Source of the DNA: Pseudomonas sp. GM79
GTDB lineage: Bacteria; Pseudomonadota; Gammaproteobacteria; Pseudomonadales; Pseudomonadaceae
Direction: 5' to 3'
DNA length: 45,755 nt
Assembly (NCBI RefSeq): GCF_000282495.1
Contig: NZ_AKJE01000020.1
Location: 1-45,755, forward strand
Below, one piece after another: positions 17,679 through 27,208 of the stretch. How positions within the stretch are numbered: position 1 is the stretch's first letter; every line of letters begins with the position of its first letter. The position numbers and the translations under genes are program-made. A model generated the notes under the pieces. The model was given only the letters and a program-made list of their open reading frames with translations, was not told where the DNA came from and searched no databases.

Positions 17679-19411
17679 TTGCGCTCTGGCCACACTGGTT
17701 CCGCCCCTGGTGGCTGCTGTTGTTGCCGTTGCTGGGCTGGTTGCTCTGGCAACTCTGGCATCGACAGAAACGCGCTGGCCGCTGGCAAATGATTCTGCCG
17801 CCGGCCTTCCATGCCGCATTGCTCAGTGGTGGCAGTGGTCGCGAAAGCAAACTGCCATGGGTCGCCTTGGGCCTGGCCTGGGTGCTGACCGTTCTGGCCC
17901 TGCTGGGCCCGAGCTGGCAGCGCGTCGAACAAACCAGCCAGAAACCCGCCGACCCGCTGGTGGTGTTGCTTGAGCTGACCCCGGAAATGCTCGCCACCGA
18001 CAGTGCGCCAAACAGGCTGGAACAAGCCCGGCGCAAGCTGTTCGACCTGCTGCAAAACCGCAGCGACGCGCAGACAGCAATCATTGTCTACGCCGGCAGC
18101 GCCCACACCTTGGTGCCGCTGTCGGATGACCTGTCGACCAGCCGCAACCTGGTGGATGCGCTCAAGCCGTCGCTGATGCCCCAAGCCGGTCATCGTGCCG
18201 ATCTGGCGGTGGCCAAGGCCCTTGCGCTGCTGGATCAGGGCGCACTCGGTCAAGGTCGGATCCTGCTGATCGGTTCGTCGCTGACGGAACAGGAACGCCA
18301 AGGGATTCGTCAGGCGCTGGACGACAAGTCCACGCAATTTCTGATGCTGGGTATTGGCACCGCCGAAGGGGCGCCGGTCGCGCAGGACGACGGCAGTTTC
18401 CTCAAGGATGACCTGGGCGCCATTCTGGTGCCCCGTCTGGACGGCCCCAGCCTCAAAGCCTTTGCCAACGGCCTGGGCGGACGTTATCGCCAGGCGCGTC
18501 TGGACGATGCCGACCTGCGCGGCCTTGGCCTGTTCGATGGGCCACGGGATCTGCGCAACGACGGTCAGACGTTGCGCCTCGACACTTGGGCCGATCAGGG
18601 CTATTGGCTGCTACTGCCGCTGTTGTTACTGGCCGCCTGTGCCGGGCGCCGGGGCTGGCTGTTCTGCCTGCCGCTATTGTTCATGCTGCCGCAACCGAGT
18701 TACGCCTTCGATTTCGAAGACTTGTGGCTGCGTCCCGACCAGCAAGGCCTGCATTTGCTCAAACAAAAGCGTCCGGCCGAGGCCGCGCAGCATTTCGAAG
18801 ATCCGCAGTGGCAAGGCGTGGCGCTCTATGAAGCCGGCGACTACAGTGGCGCCGCCCAGCGGTTTACCCAAGGCACCGATGCCCACGCCCACTACAATCG
18901 GGGTAACGCCCTCGCCAAAAGCGGTGAGCTGGAAGCAGCGCTGGATGCATACGATCAAGCCCTTGAACGTCAACCGGATCTGCGCCCGGCGCTGACCAAC
19001 AAGGCATTGGTGGAAAGCCTGCTGAAACAGAAAACCCCAGCGCCGCCCGTCGAGCCGGACAAAACCGCCGATGGCAAAACCGAAAGCATCACCCAGGAAC
19101 CGCCGCCCGGCAGCGCCACCCAACCCAGCAATGACGAGCCGAAAACCGACGCTGAGCAGACCACACCGGACGCCGGGCAGCCGCCCACGACGCCACCGCA
19201 ACCGGGCGCCAATGAAGTCCCGGGCAGCGAGTTGGGGGATGAGCAAAGCACCACGCCACCACGACGCCCGGCCAGCGACATGATTGAAGGCGAGCAGCTC
19301 CAGGCGCTGGAGCAATGGCTGCGCAAGATCCCGGATGACCCCGGCGAACTGCTCAGACGTAAATTCTGGTACGAACAGCAACAACATCAGGATCAGGAAA
19401 AAACTCGATGA
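17675..19411 (+). CDS. BatB-like VWA protein fused to BatC-like TPR region
   Basis: The 578-residue protein has N-terminal membrane helices (WWLLLLPLLGWLLWQLW and LGLAWVLTVLALLG), then a VWA-like domain. The MIDAS is degenerate: the D-x-S-x-S positions read E100-L-T102-P-E104 in VVLLELTPEMLATD. A further membrane segment lies near LLLPLLLLAACAGRRGWL. A tetratricopeptide region follows at about 345-450 (AALYEAG-type helices, GNALAKSGELEAALDAYDQA), then a Pro/Thr/Glu-rich, probably disordered stretch to about 535. In other bacteria BatB and BatC are separate proteins. The gene overlaps both neighbours by ATGA. Confidence 0.9.
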   Translation: MIALWPHWFRPWWLLLLPLLGWLLWQLWHRQKRAGRWQMILPPAFHAALLSGGSGRESKLPWVALGLAWVLTVLALLGPSWQRVEQTSQKPADPLVVLLELTPEMLATDSAPNRLEQARRKLFDLLQNRSDAQTAIIVYAGSAHTLVPLSDDLSTSRNLVDALKPSLMPQAGHRADLAVAKALALLDQGALGQGRILLIGSSLTEQERQGIRQALDDKSTQFLMLGIGTAEGAPVAQDDGSFLKDDLGAILVPRLDGPSLKAFANGLGGRYRQARLDDADLRGLGLFDGPRDLRNDGQTLRLDTWADQGYWLLLPLLLLAACAGRRGWLFCLPLLFMLPQPSYAFDFEDLWLRPDQQGLHLLKQKRPAEAAQHFEDPQWQGVALYEAGDYSGAAQRFTQGTDAHAHYNRGNALAKSGELEAALDAYDQALERQPDLRPALTNKALVESLLKQKTPAPPVEPDKTADGKTESITQEPPPGSATQPSNDEPKTDAEQTTPDAGQPPTTPPQPGANEVPGSELGDEQSTTPPRRPASDMIEGEQLQALEQWLRKIPDDPGELLRRKFWYEQQQHQDQEKTR

Positions 19412-21057
19412 CCCGCTTCACCGCCTTCTTGCTCGCATTGTTGCCCGCCCTGTTGCTCTGCACCGTTCAGGCCGAGGCTGTGGAGCTGGTCGCCAGCGTC
19501 GATCGCAGCCGCCTGAATTCCGGCGAGACGGTCGAACTGACCCTGGAGACCAGCGACGTGACCCAGTTCGGCAAACCCGACCTGTCCCCGCTGGAGCCAC
19601 TGTTCGAAGTGCGCGGCACCCGCCAGGTCAACCAACTGAACACCCTCAACGGTGACACTCAGGCGACCACCCGCTGGATCATCACCCTGCTGCCCCGGCA
19701 AAACGGCAGCGTGGTGATCCCATCGCTGCAACTGGGCGACGTCCAGAGCCAGCCGATTACCGTGCAAGTGATCGAGAGCGAAACCCAGGACAGCAGCAAC
19801 ACACTGGCGCCGGTGTTCATCGAGGCCAGCCTCGACCAGAACAGCGTCTATGTGCAGGCTCAGGCCATCCTGACCTTGCGCATCTACCATTCGGTGTCGC
19901 TGTACGACGACAGCAGCCTGACCCCGTTGCAGATTCCCGATGCGCGCATCGAACAGCTGGGCGACTCGCGCACCTACGAGAAAGTCATCAACGGCCTGCG
20001 CCATGGCGTGATCGAAATGCGCTACGCGATCTACCCGCAGCACAGCGGTGAATTGATTATTCCGGCGCAGATGTTCAGTGCCACGCCAGTCGATACCCGG
20101 CCGTCCCAGGACGCAACACCTCAAGGGCCGAAACCGGGCAAGCAGATGCGCGTCAAATCCGCCGAGATCCCGCTGACGGTCAAGGCCAAACCCGACACGT
20201 ATCCGGCCGATGTTCCCTGGCTGCCGGCCCGCAGCCTGAGCCTCGGCGAAAGCTGGAGCCCGGAACCGGATCATTTACAGGTCGGCGACTCGCTGACCCG
20301 CAGCTTGACCCTGAACGCCGAAGGCCTCGCCAGTTCGCAATTGCCACCGCTGCCCGCCACCGAAATCAATGGCCTGCGGCGCTATCCGGATCAACCGGTG
20401 CTGGACAATCAGAGCAGCGAACGCGGCTTGATAGGCAGTCGCGAGGACCGTGAAGCCCTGGTGCCGACCCGCACCGGCAACATTGATTTGCCAAGCGTTG
20501 AAGTGGTCTGGTGGAACACCTTCGAGGATCATCTGGAACACAGCAGCCTGCCGGCCCGCACGCTGCAAGTGGCGAGCAACCCGAGCCTGATCGTCGATAC
20601 CCCGGCGGGCAGCCCACAGGTGATGTCCGGTGCCAACAACGAAGCCCTCTGGTGGAAACTCAGCACCGTGATCCTGGCCTGCACCACCCTGCTGGGCTTC
20701 GGCCTGTGGTGGCGCGCCCGCTGGCAACCGGCGATCCTGCGGGCGGCGCAGACCGGCCCAAGCCCACGCACCTTGCTCGACGACCTCAAACGCGCCTGCC
20801 AGGCCAACGACTCCCACGCCACTCGCCAGGCCCTCGACGCCTGGGCCCGACAACAACCGGAAACCCTGGCCGACATGGCGGCGCGTTTTGTGCCGCTGTC
20901 CGATGCACTGGACGGCCTGAACGGCGCGCTGTACAGCGAAACCGGCCAGTACTGGCAGGGCGAGGATCTCTGGCGCGCGATTCGGGCGATCCCGACGGCC
21001 GAGGGGGTTCAAGACCTGGTTGGCGATACCGGGTTGCCGCCGCTGTATCCGAAATAA
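19408..21057 (+). CDS. BatD-family protein
   Basis: The 549-residue protein starts with a signal peptide (MTRFTAFLLALLPALLLCTV, probable cleavage after QAEA). A long beta-rich periplasmic region follows, with SRLNSGETVELTLETSDVTQ and GDSLTRSLTLNAEGLASSQL. A single transmembrane helix (STVILACTTLLGFGLWW) lies near residue 420, then a helical cytoplasmic tail. This is the BatD (oxygen tolerance) architecture. It is the last gene of the MoxR-Bat unit. The role is probably with BatA/BatB in an envelope complex; no direct biochemical role is established from sequence. Confidence 0.92.
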   Translation: MTRFTAFLLALLPALLLCTVQAEAVELVASVDRSRLNSGETVELTLETSDVTQFGKPDLSPLEPLFEVRGTRQVNQLNTLNGDTQATTRWIITLLPRQNGSVVIPSLQLGDVQSQPITVQVIESETQDSSNTLAPVFIEASLDQNSVYVQAQAILTLRIYHSVSLYDDSSLTPLQIPDARIEQLGDSRTYEKVINGLRHGVIEMRYAIYPQHSGELIIPAQMFSATPVDTRPSQDATPQGPKPGKQMRVKSAEIPLTVKAKPDTYPADVPWLPARSLSLGESWSPEPDHLQVGDSLTRSLTLNAEGLASSQLPPLPATEINGLRRYPDQPVLDNQSSERGLIGSREDREALVPTRTGNIDLPSVEVVWWNTFEDHLEHSSLPARTLQVASNPSLIVDTPAGSPQVMSGANNEALWWKLSTVILACTTLLGFGLWWRARWQPAILRAAQTGPSPRTLLDDLKRACQANDSHATRQALDAWARQQPETLADMAARFVPLSDALDGLNGALYSETGQYWQGEDLWRAIRAIPTAEGVQDLVGDTGLPPLYPK

Positions 21058-21066
21058 TCATTGCCC

Positions 21067-21202
21067 CCTGTGGCGAGGGAGCTTGCTCCCGCCGGGCTGC
21101 GAAGCGGCCCAAAAACCATATCACTCGTTTCTTCTGACATAACGCATCAGCCATTTTGCGACGGCTGCGCCGCCGAACGGGAGCAAGCTCCCTCGCCACA
21201 GG
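21067..21202. repeat. Third repeat family: GTGGCGAGGGAGCTTGCTCCCG inverted pair
   Basis: CCTGTGGCGAGGGAGCTTGC, itself containing the hairpin GGGAGC-TT-GCTCCC, is matched by an inverted copy ending CTCCCTCGCCACAGG. Internal GGGCTGCGAAGCGGCCC and GGCTGCGCCGCC stems lie between. It begins 9 bp after the batD stop. A second copy lies at 26806-26937. Confidence 0.88.
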
Positions 21203-21318
21203 TCTTCGGTTCGATCAGATCCATCGCGCCATCCCATGTGTTTGCCAGTAAACTCTCCCCTCTTTAGCCGCCACCCTTTTCCTCGCGGCCATCACCTTAT
21301 TTTGTTGCGGAGTACGCC

Positions 21319-22563
21319 TTGCGTCTGTTTCACACCTCCGACTGGCATCTTGGGCAGAACCTGCACGGCCAGGAGCGCGATTTCGAGCACGCCTGCTTTC
21401 TTGACTGGCTGCTGCGTCAGCTGAAGCTGGATCAGCCCGACGTGCTGCTGATCGCCGGCGATATCTTTGACACGGTCAACCCGCCGGTCAAAGCCCAGGA
21501 ACGCCTCTACGATTTCATCGTCAGCGCCCACGAGCAGCAGCCGTTGCTGACCATCGTGATGATCGCCGGCAACCACGACTCCGGTTCGCGAATCGAACTG
21601 CCCGCGCCGTTGATGCGGCGCTTGCGCACTCACGCGCTCGGTCGCGTGCTGTGGCTCGATGACGGTCAACTGGATGCCGAGCGCCTGTTGTTGCCGCTGC
21701 CGGATGCCAGCGGCGAAATTGCCGCCTGGTGCCTGGCGCTGCCGTTCCTGCGCCCCGCCGAAGTGACCGGTGCGCATTTGGGTGATAACTACTTGCGCGG
21801 CATTGGCCAGGTTCACGAATGGCTGATCGAAGCCGCGAACGCCAAGCGCACGCCAGGCCAGGCGCTGATCGCCATCAGCCATGCGCACATGGCCGGCGGT
21901 TCGGTTTCGGAAGATTCCGAGCGCAGCCTGATCATCGGCAACGCCGAAGCCCTGCCCGCCAGTCTGTTCGGGCCGAGTATCAGTTACGTCGCCCTCGGGC
22001 ATTTGCACAAGCCGCAGAAGGTCAACGGTGAAGAGCGCATTCGCTACTGCGGCTCGCCGATTCCGTTGTCGTTCTCCGAGATCAATTACCAGCATCAGAT
22101 CCTCGACATTAAGCTTGATGGCGAAACATTGGTCAGCGTTGAACCGCGCCTGATTCCGCGCTCTGTCCACTTGCAACGCCTCGGCGCCGCGCCGTTGGCG
22201 GAGATCCTCTTGCAACTGGCCGACCTGCCCAACATCGACCTGCTCGCCGATATCCAGCGTCAGCCGTGGCTGGAAGTGCGGGTCCGTCTTGATGAACCGC
22301 AACCGGACCTGCGCCATCAAGTGGAAACCGCCCTGCAAGGCAAAGCCGTGCGGCTGGTGCGGATCGCTGCCGAATACGCCGGCAATGGCAGCCGCGAAGG
22401 CGTCGATGACGGCACCACCTTGATCGAACTGGATCAGCTTTCGCCTCAGGAACTGTTCAGCCGCGCGTGGCAGGACAACTACGGCAGCGAGGTTGACGAG
22501 CAAACGCTCAAGGACTTCGCCGAGCTGCTGCAGGACGTGCAGATGGAGAGCGAACAGCCATGA
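21319..22563 (+). CDS. sbcD: Exonuclease SbcCD subunit D (TTG start)
   Basis: The 414-residue protein has all five Mre11-type metallophosphoesterase motifs: HTSDWHLGQ, IAGDIFD, IAGNHDSGS, ISHAHMAGG and LGHLHKPQK. With SbcC it forms an ATP-dependent double-strand exonuclease and hairpin endonuclease that opens palindromic DNA and protein-blocked ends. The start codon is TTG at 21319, preceded by GCGGAG. E. coli SbcD begins with the equivalent MR-LHTSDWHLGQN, so this non-ATG start is well supported. It overlaps sbcC by ATGA. Confidence 0.96.
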   Translation: MRLFHTSDWHLGQNLHGQERDFEHACFLDWLLRQLKLDQPDVLLIAGDIFDTVNPPVKAQERLYDFIVSAHEQQPLLTIVMIAGNHDSGSRIELPAPLMRRLRTHALGRVLWLDDGQLDAERLLLPLPDASGEIAAWCLALPFLRPAEVTGAHLGDNYLRGIGQVHEWLIEAANAKRTPGQALIAISHAHMAGGSVSEDSERSLIIGNAEALPASLFGPSISYVALGHLHKPQKVNGEERIRYCGSPIPLSFSEINYQHQILDIKLDGETLVSVEPRLIPRSVHLQRLGAAPLAEILLQLADLPNIDLLADIQRQPWLEVRVRLDEPQPDLRHQVETALQGKAVRLVRIAAEYAGNGSREGVDDGTTLIELDQLSPQELFSRAWQDNYGSEVDEQTLKDFAELLQDVQMESEQP

Positions 22564-25500
22564 AAATTCTCGCGATCCGCCTGAAAAACCTCGCCTCCCT
22601 GGCCGGGCCGTTCGAAATCGACTTCACTGCGGAGCCCTTGGCCAGTGCCGGTCTGTTCGCGATTACCGGGCCGACCGGTGCCGGCAAAAGCACGCTGCTC
22701 GACGCGCTGTGCCTGGCGCTGTTTGGCGCCGTGCCGCGCCTGAACAACACCGGCCGCGACGCCAAGGTCCCGGACGCCGATGGTGAAATCGGCACTGGCG
22801 ACCCACGCACACTGCTGCGGCGTGGCACAGGCGAAGGGTATGCAGAAGTGGATTTCGTCGGCATTGACGGTCGCCGCTATCGCGCTCGCTGGGAGGCCAA
22901 TCGCGCCCGGGAAAAGGCCGGCGGCAAACTGCAAGCCAGTCGCCAGAGCCTGCGTGACATCGATCAGGATCAACTTCTGGCCAGCCAGAAAGGCGAATAC
23001 AAAGCACAGCTCGAAGCCGCGCTGGGCCTGAACTTCGAACAGTTCACCCGCGCCGTCATGCTGGCTCAGAGCGAGTTCAGCGCCTTCCTCAAGGCTGACG
23101 ACAACGACCGCAGCGAACTGTTGGAAAAGCTCACCGACACCGCGCTCTACACCCGTCTCGGTCGCCGCGCCTTTGACAAGACCAAGGAAGCTCGCGAAGC
23201 CCACAAGTTGTTGCAGGATCAGGCCACCGGGGTCACGCCGCTGTCGCCAGAAGCCCGGGCCGAACTCGATGAGCGCTTCAACGACGCTCAGCAGCAACTC
23301 AAGACCCAGCAGGCGCAGCTCAAACAGTTGGAGTTGCAACACACCTGGCTCAAGGAACTGCGCCAGGTGCAGGACGCACAACAGAGCGCTACCGAGCAAC
23401 TGCAATCTGCCCAGCAACACTGGAACAGCCTGGCCGGCGAGCGCTTGAAGCTGACTCGCCTGGAACAACTGGCCCCGCAACGGCATCAGTTCGCGCGCAA
23501 GACCGAACTTACCGCCCAGCTCACGCCGCTGGCGGCGCAGATTCAGCAACACACGCAACAGCAAAGCGAGCTGAGCGCGCGACAGACTCAACTCGAACAG
23601 AGCCTGAGCGCTGCGCAAACGGCGCTGACCCAAGCGCAAAGCCAACACACCTCCAGCGTGCCCCTGCTGCGTCAGGCCTTCGAGGAGCAAAGCACCCTCG
23701 CCCGCCTGGCCAAGGACGCCAGCCTCAGTGCCGACCTCAAGCAGCAGGCGGAACAGGCCTGCACTCAGGGTCAGGGCACGATTCAGGGTTTGCTCGAGCA
23801 ACAGAAACAGGTCGCCGAACGGTTGCAGCGGATTGCCGGGGAGCTTGAGCAAAGCACTCATCTGGCGCCATTGGGCGATGCCTGGAACGCCTACCGCGAT
23901 CGCCTGCAACAACTGATGCTGATCGGCAATCGCCTGAACAAGGGCCAGGCCGAACTGGCCGCCCTCGAGCAAAGCGCCGCTCGCACCGCCGAGGAACTGG
24001 CCACACAACGCCAGAGCCTTGAGGTGCTGTACAAAGAAGCCGGCGCCGAGCCTGAAGCGGTGGCCGAGCAGATTCAGATCCTCGGCAGTCTGCTGCAGGA
24101 CAACCGCAAGCAACTGCGGGCCTTTGAAGAGTTGACGCGACTGTGGGCCAGCCAGCAGGAACTGGACAAGCGCGGCGCCGAGCTTCAGCAGCGGCAACTC
24201 GCCGCTCAGCAAGACCGCGATCGTCTGACCCAGGACGGGGTGAAGACCAAGGCCGAACTGAGCGTCGCCGAACAGACCTTGACCGTCACCCGCGAACTGC
24301 TGGAACGTCAGCGTCTGGCGCGCAGTGCCAGCGTCGAAGAACTGCGCGCGCAGTTGCAGGACGATCAGCCGTGCCCGGTTTGTGGCAGCCAGGACCATCC
24401 TTATCATCAGCCTGAAGCCTTGCTGCAAAGCCTCGGCCGGCATGATGAAAGCGAACAGGCCAACGCTCAGAAAGCAGTGGACCTACTGAAGGAAAAACTC
24501 ACCGATCTGCGTGCCGAAGTCGGCGGTTTGATTGCCCAGCAAAAGGAATTGCTGCAACAGCAGGAACAACTCGCGACTCAGCAACAAGGCCTGACGCCGA
24601 GCCTGGAGGCGCACCCACTGTCCGCTCAACTGTTGGCCCAGGACGCCAACAAACGTGATACCTGGCTGACCCAACAAAGCAGCCAGTTGAACCAGAGCAT
24701 CATGCAGGATGAACAACGGCAAACCGCCCTGCTCACCCTGCAACAGGATGCCGCGCGCCTTGCGCAACAACTGCGCAGCGCGGAAGCGGCGAGTCAGCAA
24801 GCAACACAACACCTGATCAACCAACAACGTGAATTGAGCAGTGATCGCCATCGTCTGGACGAAGAACTGAAGGCGTTCAGCACCCTGCTCCCGGCCGACA
24901 CGCTGGAGGCCTTGCGCAACGAACCCGCCGCGACCTTCATGCAGCTCGACCGGCAGATCGCCCAGCGCCTGCAACAACTCGACCAGCAGCGCGAAGAACT
25001 CGGCGAACAGCAACAGCGCCAGCAGACGCTGGAGAAAGAACAGTACCAACAGCAGACCCGCATCCAGCAACAGGAAGCTGCGCAGCAGCAGTTCACGGCG
25101 CTGACCGGGCAGCAACAGGCTTGCCAGGAAAAACTGACGCAACTGCTGGGCGAACATGCCAGCGCCGAACAGTGGCAGCAGCAACTGGATCAGGCCGTCG
25201 AGCAGGCGCGCACTGCCGAAGCGACGGCCAATCAGGAACTGCAAACCGTGCACACGCGGTTGGTGCAACTGGCCGCTGAACTCAAAGCGCAGCAGGAACG
25301 TTCGCAGGCCCTGGAAACCGAAGATCGCGAGCTGAGCGCCAAGATCGCCGACTGGCGTGCGCAGCATCCAGAGCTGGACGACGGTGGACTGGAAGATCTG
25401 TTGAGCGTCGACGACCAACACGTCAGCGAACTGCGTCAACGTTTGCAGCAGAGCGAAAAAGCCATCGAGCAAGCCAAAGTGCTGCTGCAGGAGCGGGATA

Positions 25501-26201
25501 AGCGCCTGCTCGATCATCAGGCGCAGCACAACGGCAATCTCGATGCCGAACAACTGGCCACGACGCTGGCAGAGCTGCAAAACCTGTTCGCCGCCAGCGA
25601 ACATCGTTGCGCCGAATTGCGTGCGGAACAGGCCGAGGATCAGCGCCGACAGAATGCCAATCAGGCGCTGGCGCAACAAATCGCCGATGCCTACGCCGAG
25701 TATCAGCGTTGGGCACGTCTGAATGCACTGATCGGTTCGGCCACCGGCGACACCTTCCGCAAGATCGCCCAAGCCTACAACCTCGACCTGCTGGTGCATC
25801 ACGCCAACGTCCAGTTGCGGCAACTGGTGCGGCGCTATCGGTTGAAACGTGGCGGCAGCATGCTCGGGTTATTGGTGATGGACACCGAGATGGGCGACGA
25901 ACTGCGCTCGGTGCATTCGCTGTCCGGCGGCGAGACGTTCCTGGTGTCACTGGCCCTGGCGCTCGGCTTGGCGTCGATGGCGTCGAGCACACTGAAAATC
26001 GAATCGCTGTTCATCGACGAAGGCTTTGGCAGCCTCGATCCTGAATCCCTGCAACTGGCCATGGACGCCCTCGACGGCCTGCAAGCGCAGGGACGCAAGG
26101 TCGCGGTGATTTCCCACGTGCAGGAAATGCATGAACGGATTCCGGTGCAAATCCAGGTTCACCGTCAAGGCAACGGCCTGAGTACGCTGGAGGTGAAATG
26201 A
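22560..26201 (+). CDS. sbcC: Exonuclease SbcCD subunit C, Rad50-type SMC ATPase
   Basis: The 1213-residue protein has an N-terminal Walker A at residues 37-44 (GPTGAGKS) and a long Gln/Glu-rich coiled coil. The zinc-hook C605-P-V-C608 lies in the middle (QPCPVCGSQDHP) and a second coiled coil follows. The ABC signature is SLSGGETFLVSLALALGLA near 1119 and Walker B SLFIDEGFGSLD near 1150. It is the DNA-tethering and ATPase subunit paired with SbcD just upstream (4-bp overlap). It also overlaps the downstream GST gene by 4 bp. Length is within the range for pseudomonad SbcC. Confidence 0.96.
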   Translation: MKILAIRLKNLASLAGPFEIDFTAEPLASAGLFAITGPTGAGKSTLLDALCLALFGAVPRLNNTGRDAKVPDADGEIGTGDPRTLLRRGTGEGYAEVDFVGIDGRRYRARWEANRAREKAGGKLQASRQSLRDIDQDQLLASQKGEYKAQLEAALGLNFEQFTRAVMLAQSEFSAFLKADDNDRSELLEKLTDTALYTRLGRRAFDKTKEAREAHKLLQDQATGVTPLSPEARAELDERFNDAQQQLKTQQAQLKQLELQHTWLKELRQVQDAQQSATEQLQSAQQHWNSLAGERLKLTRLEQLAPQRHQFARKTELTAQLTPLAAQIQQHTQQQSELSARQTQLEQSLSAAQTALTQAQSQHTSSVPLLRQAFEEQSTLARLAKDASLSADLKQQAEQACTQGQGTIQGLLEQQKQVAERLQRIAGELEQSTHLAPLGDAWNAYRDRLQQLMLIGNRLNKGQAELAALEQSAARTAEELATQRQSLEVLYKEAGAEPEAVAEQIQILGSLLQDNRKQLRAFEELTRLWASQQELDKRGAELQQRQLAAQQDRDRLTQDGVKTKAELSVAEQTLTVTRELLERQRLARSASVEELRAQLQDDQPCPVCGSQDHPYHQPEALLQSLGRHDESEQANAQKAVDLLKEKLTDLRAEVGGLIAQQKELLQQQEQLATQQQGLTPSLEAHPLSAQLLAQDANKRDTWLTQQSSQLNQSIMQDEQRQTALLTLQQDAARLAQQLRSAEAASQQATQHLINQQRELSSDRHRLDEELKAFSTLLPADTLEALRNEPAATFMQLDRQIAQRLQQLDQQREELGEQQQRQQTLEKEQYQQQTRIQQQEAAQQQFTALTGQQQACQEKLTQLLGEHASAEQWQQQLDQAVEQARTAEATANQELQTVHTRLVQLAAELKAQQERSQALETEDRELSAKIADWRAQHPELDDGGLEDLLSVDDQHVSELRQRLQQSEKAIEQAKVLLQERDKRLLDHQAQHNGNLDAEQLATTLAELQNLFAASEHRCAELRAEQAEDQRRQNANQALAQQIADAYAEYQRWARLNALIGSATGDTFRKIAQAYNLDLLVHHANVQLRQLVRRYRLKRGGSMLGLLVMDTEMGDELRSVHSLSGGETFLVSLALALGLASMASSTLKIESLFIDEGFGSLDPESLQLAMDALDGLQAQGRKVAVISHVQEMHERIPVQIQVHRQGNGLSTLEVK

Positions 26202-26794
26202 ATACGTTGTATTCGTTCCGCCGCTGCCCCTACGCCATGCGCGCACGCATGGCCCTGCGCTATTCGGGCGTTGCGGTGCAGATCGTCGAGGTCAGCCTCA
26301 AGGCCAAACCGGCCGAAATGCTCGCACTGTCGAGCAAAGGCACGGTGCCGGTGCTGAGTGTGGATGGGCGGGTGATCGATGAGAGCCTGGAGATCATGCG
26401 CTGGGCGCTGGCGCAGAACGATCCGCAGGACTGGTTACTCAAGGATGATCCACAAGCACAGCAACACTGCGCCGCGTTGATCGAAGAGAACGATCAAGTG
26501 TTCAAGGTGCACCTGAATCGCTACAAGTACGCCGAGCGTTATCCCGAGCAGCCGATGGCTGTTTATCGCGCCGAGGGCGAGGTGTTTTTGCGCAAGCTGG
26601 ATGAATTGCTGGAGGGGCGTGACTACTTGCTGGCCGATCACCCGAGCCTGACGGATATCGCCCTGATGCCGTTCGTGCGGCAATTCGCCCACGTGGATCG
26701 CGAGTGGTTCGGGCAGACGCCTTATGTGCGATTGCAGGCCTGGTTACAGCGCTTCATCGAGTCAGACCTGTTCACCGGTGTGATGCAGAAATAA
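26198..26794 (+). CDS. Glutathione S-transferase-family protein
   Basis: The 198-residue protein has an N-terminal thioredoxin-like domain, with MNTLYSFRRCPYAMRARMAL (Cys10 at the usual catalytic position) and GTVPVLSVDGRVIDESLEI containing the cis-Pro and the glutathione-binding Glu-Ser. The helical C-terminal domain contains YLLADHPSLTDIALMPFVRQ with the N-capping box. The active-site Cys puts it nearer the Omega/Beta-like GSTs. It is translationally coupled to sbcC by ATGA; a functional link with DNA repair is not obvious. Confidence 0.9.
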   Translation: MNTLYSFRRCPYAMRARMALRYSGVAVQIVEVSLKAKPAEMLALSSKGTVPVLSVDGRVIDESLEIMRWALAQNDPQDWLLKDDPQAQQHCAALIEENDQVFKVHLNRYKYAERYPEQPMAVYRAEGEVFLRKLDELLEGRDYLLADHPSLTDIALMPFVRQFAHVDREWFGQTPYVRLQAWLQRFIESDLFTGVMQK

Positions 26795-26805
26795 CACCGC
26801 GCACT

Positions 26806-26937
26806 TGTGGCGAGGGAGCTTGCTCCCGCTCGGCTGCGTAGCAGTCGTAGATCAGCTGATGAAGACTGTCTGAAACAATGAGGTGGCAGGTTTTGGGGCT
26901 GCTGCGCAGCCCAGCGGGAGCAAGCTCCCTCGCCACA
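26806..26937. repeat. Third repeat family, second copy
   Basis: TGTGGCGAGGGAGCTTGCTC and its inverted partner ending AAGCTCCCTCGCCACA enclose about 90 bp with GGCTGCGTAGCAGTC and GGGGCTGCTGCGCAGCCC stems. It begins 12 bp after the GST stop codon and ends 14 bp before the convergent small gene, so it may also end transcripts. Confidence 0.88.
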
Positions 26938-26950
26938 TTAGACTGGGGAT

Positions 26951-27208
26951 TCATGCCAACACCGCGCACATTCCCAACACCGAGCAATCCACCTGGAATG
27001 GCCCGAAGAATTCACCATTGGGTTTGATCGGCGGATTGCCCACCAACAGCTCCAGAGCCTTGGCGGTCTGAATGTTGTGGGCGATGTTGTGGTTGCATTC
27101 GATGGCCCGTGCCACCGACCCCGCCGAGCCCTGCCCGATCCCAAGCAAAGAAGCGCCATTGGTCATGAACGCCAGGAAGGCGATGACCCAGAGTTTGCGT
27201 CCTTTCAT
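26951..27208 (-). CDS. Small probably exported protein (85 aa), hypothetical
   Basis: The family is not recognised. The N-terminus MKGRKLWVIAFLAFMTNGAS is basic then hydrophobic, consistent with a signal peptide or membrane anchor. The rest has three cysteines (IECNHN and VDCSVLGMCAVLA) and a Pro/Gly-rich centre (VGNPPIKPNGEFFGPF). Its ATG overlaps the TGA of the upstream 70-residue gene (ATGA), a strong sign that both are real and co-translated. The hydrophobic C-terminus VLGMCAVLA is unusual for a soluble exported protein. Confidence 0.65.
   Translation of the reverse strand: MKGRKLWVIAFLAFMTNGASLLGIGQGSAGSVARAIECNHNIAHNIQTAKALELLVGNPPIKPNGEFFGPFQVDCSVLGMCAVLA

Noticed and set aside
22479..25823. 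Two long open frames (654 and 446 codons) antisense to sbcC
   Set aside because: The Leu/Gln-rich translations mirror the Gln-rich coiled coil of SbcC on the other strand; no RBS or domain.
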